Below are positions 62,155 through 64,000 of a DNA stretch of 64,000 nucleotides, in pieces. How positions within the stretch are numbered: the first letter of the stretch is position 1; every line of letters begins with the position of its first letter. This stretch comes from Capnocytophaga canis. Its GTDB lineage: Bacteria; Bacteroidota; Bacteroidia; Flavobacteriales; Flavobacteriaceae. Location: NCBI RefSeq assembly GCF_000827555.1, contig NZ_CDOI01000148.1, positions 1 to 64,000 on the forward strand, written 5' to 3'. The notes under the pieces were generated by a model. That model saw only the letters and a list, made by a program, of their open reading frames with translations, was not told the DNA's origin and ran no database searches. The position numbers were made by a program, and so were the translations under genes.

Positions 62155-64000
62155 CTATTTCCCATAAGAATTCAAAACAAAAGCTCCTTCTTCAGAGGTT
62201 GCATAAAATGGGATATTTTGTTTTTCACAAGTTTTCCGCCATTTCTTCAGTAAATAAGTAGGATTTGTTCCGTTAGAAATTACATTTTTAGGCTTAATTT
62301 CCAGTAACATACGCTCAAAATTCACCTTAGGAGCATCCATTAAAATCAGATTGTCTATTACCAATCCTAAGTCTTTTGGGTATATTCCTAAACTATCAAC
62401 GAATAAAATATTTTTATGTTGAAAATCAGTAATAGAAGGAATTTCTTTTGTTTTCACATCGTTTATACCTTTAGCTTTTTGGTAGTTTTCAATTAAGCGG
62501 AATTTTTGAGTTGTATCAGGTTGATATACAGTAATTTTATTACCCTTTCGTTTTAAGAAAATATTTTGCTTGTATTTTTGAAAAACAATAAACTCCTCTG
62601 TAGTTTCAGATTGATATTTGCCGTAGAACAACACTCCTTGAAAAATTATTACAGAAATTAAAAACAGCATTATACGTTTGTACTGTACTTTATTTACTAA
62701 ATATATTACAGTAATTAAAACTAAAACACTGGTAATTAGAATCTTATTATCAAAATAGATGTGCTTGATAACAAAATCCTCTTGATTAGCAATCAAACCT
62801 GCAAACGTATTTATACAGTTGATTAAAAACTCTGTGATTGAAACTAAAAACAGGGGTACTACGTTTAAAAATCCACAAATTAAAGACAAAATCCCGAATA
62901 TTAAGATTGGAGCTAACAAAGGAACAATCAGTAGATTAGATATAAAAAACAAAGTAGGGAACTGACGGAAATAGTACAGACTTATTGGTAGAACAATGAT
63001 TTGTGCTGCAAATCCGATAAGCAATAATCCCCAAAAGTAACTGACGATTTTGTTTTTCGGTTGCCACCAGCGTTCCATTCGTGGGTAAAACACTAAAATA
63101 GAAAATACAGAAGCATAACTCAACTGAAATCCAACTTCATACAAAAAGTTTGGTCGAATAAGTAATAAGAACAACATAGAAAGCATGAGTGAATCAAAGC
63201 GTCCACGTCTGCGATTGAGCAACGAAGCGACTCCCATAAAGCTAAACATTGTAACAGCTCGTAATACGGATGGCGACAATCCTGCAATAAAAGCAAAACT
63301 CCATAAACTGACAAGTAATATTCCAAAACGTATTGATTTCCAATGTTTTTTGTCAGGTATTTTTTTTAGTAAGTACAACAAGATGATGGTTATAATCCCC
63401 ACATGAAGCCCTGAGATAGCGAGAATATGTACAGCTCCTGCGTTGATGTAATTTTGATATACTTCTTCATCTAAATCAGATCGATTTCCTAAAAGAAGCG
63501 TTTTCAATAAGGAAGTAGTTTCTTTTGAAAAATACGTTTCCAATATAGTTTCGCTGTTACGGCGTATGTTTTCAGCTACTGAAATAATGGAAAAAGAAGA
63601 TTTTTCACCAGAAATGAGTGTGTAATTTGATACGTTCGCAAGTCCGAATACATCTTGTCGTTCCATATATTGTTTGTAGTCAAACTGGTATGGGTTTTTA
63701 GGAGTAGGAATGTCATTCAGTTTCGATGCAAAAATAATCACATCATTTCGTTGAAAATCAGTATTTTGAATAGCGTTTTCAGGAAAGAAGCATAAAATAG
63801 ATCCACTTGTAGGTTGATGGTCAGCTGAGAGTAAGTCTGCTTTATAGGTTGTTCCAAAATTTGATTTTGAAGTTTGTTCAATAATTTTAGCTTTTAGTAA
63901 ATAAGGAGTTTGTTTTTTCAATACATTTGTGTAATGTGTTGATTTTGTTGTAGGATCATGCAGTATACTGACAAATATTCCAACTGCGATTGAAGTTAAA
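62155..64000 (-). CDS. comEC: ComEC/Rec2 family DNA-uptake channel, 5' end outside the window
   Basis: Inner-membrane channel for single-stranded DNA during natural transformation. The frame stays open from the stop at 62155 to base 64000 (about 614 codons), so the N-terminus lies beyond the window. A TTG at 63921 is therefore not the true start. The OB-fold domain (ILCFFPENAIQNTDFQRNDV) is followed by the competence domain with INAGAVHILAISGLHVGI and many helices. The metallo-hydrolase-like tail common in other ComEC proteins is only partly present, as in many Bacteroidetes. Confidence 0.9.
   Translation of the reverse strand, partial: LTSIAVGIFVSILHDPTTKSTHYTNVLKKQTPYLLKAKIIEQTSKSNFGTTYKADLLSADHQPTSGSILCFFPENAIQNTDFQRNDVIIFASKLNDIPTPKNPYQFDYKQYMERQDVFGLANVSNYTLISGEKSSFSIISVAENIRRNSETILETYFSKETTSLLKTLLLGNRSDLDEEVYQNYINAGAVHILAISGLHVGIITIILLYLLKKIPDKKHWKSIRFGILLVSLWSFAFIAGLSPSVLRAVTMFSFMGVASLLNRRRGRFDSLMLSMLFLLLIRPNFLYEVGFQLSYASVFSILVFYPRMERWWQPKNKIVSYFWGLLLIGFAAQIIVLPISLYYFRQFPTLFFISNLLIVPLLAPILIFGILSLICGFLNVVPLFLVSITEFLINCINTFAGLIANQEDFVIKHIYFDNKILITSVLVLITVIYLVNKVQYKRIMLFLISVIIFQGVLFYGKYQSETTEEFIVFQKYKQNIFLKRKGNKITVYQPDTTQKFRLIENYQKAKGINDVKTKEIPSITDFQHKNILFVDSLGIYPKDLGLVIDNLILMDAPKVNFERMLLEIKPKNVISNGTNPTYLLKKWRKTCEKQNIPFYATSEEGAFVLNSYGK

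Noticed and set aside
63921-63921. TTG as the start codon of comEC
   Set aside because: The frame remains open upstream to the window edge with hydrophobic sequence (TSIAVGIFVSIL), so the true start lies outside.
1-64000. CRISPR arrays, rRNA genes, tmRNA, RNase P RNA and a replication origin
   Set aside because: I looked for regular repeat-spacer series, conserved rRNA blocks and the known RNA cores and found none. No dnaA-box cluster was noticed.

Overview
The window looks like chromosome of a low-G+C member of the Flavobacteriaceae, most likely a Capnocytophaga (genus is an inference; the C. canimorsus/cynodegmi group would fit). Evidence: Bacteroidetes-type promoters (TTG, about 19 bp, TAnnTTTG) before many genes, no Shine-Dalgarno pattern, type IX secretion parts (a CHU_C-type sorting domain and a PorP/SprF-like protein), TonB/HmuY heme uptake, 6-bladed beta-propeller lipoproteins and a GH110 alpha-galactosidase.

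Layout. 1-215: an 11-bp tandem repeat and a long hairpin. 216-3521: pta-ackA. 3996-4336: an internally deleted IS1-family remnant. 4352-5994: proline dehydrogenase and smpB. 6196-10768: aroB, a secreted metalloprotease and a PorP/SprF-like protein. 10959-16474: DUF4293 protein, a two-repeat protein of unknown role, a broken gene, a C-terminal processing protease and DsbD. 16585-25773: a plus-strand accessory island with an RND adaptor, an RND permease and three propeller lipoproteins, interrupted by an AAA/DUF4143 gene. 26008-32569: minus-strand housekeeping block rplM-rpsI-rpsB-tsf, pnp, rpsO. 32657-38280: two Fe-S proteins, MlaD, amidase and a secreted protein. 38416-41451: ArsC-like protein, an NlpC/P60 protein lacking its catalytic Cys, a probable barrel and a SprT-like protein. 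41616-43045: two tandem Aer-like PAS proteins. 43687-45104: metK with a candidate SAM-II-like riboswitch. 45173-49579: SafE, FixH, TonB, VanZ, GcvH, MenC and three tRNAs. 49709-52738: aroK, a fourth propeller lipoprotein, an RND permease fragment and a second IS1-family remnant. 52803-58954: heme receptor and HmuY, tsaE, aroE, DUF4136 lipoprotein, FocA-like channel. 59307-64000: GH110 lipoprotein, HMG-CoA lyase and comEC, which runs off the right edge.

How the genes work together. Pta-AckA makes ATP and acetate. AroB, AroK and AroE are three scattered steps of the shikimate pathway. TonB can energise the heme receptor, with HmuY delivering heme. The metalloprotease should leave through type IX secretion. 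The most novel-looking material is the RND/propeller island: its partners recur at a second, decayed locus (50712-52097), where the last ~45 codons of a near-identical permease lie 20 bp upstream of another propeller lipoprotein and are cut off by an IS1-family remnant. Other points of note are the stand-alone Aer-like PAS pair, the Cys-less NlpC/P60 protein, the metK leader, and a family of operon-end inverted repeats sharing a GGyTGTCynAAAAG-like arm.
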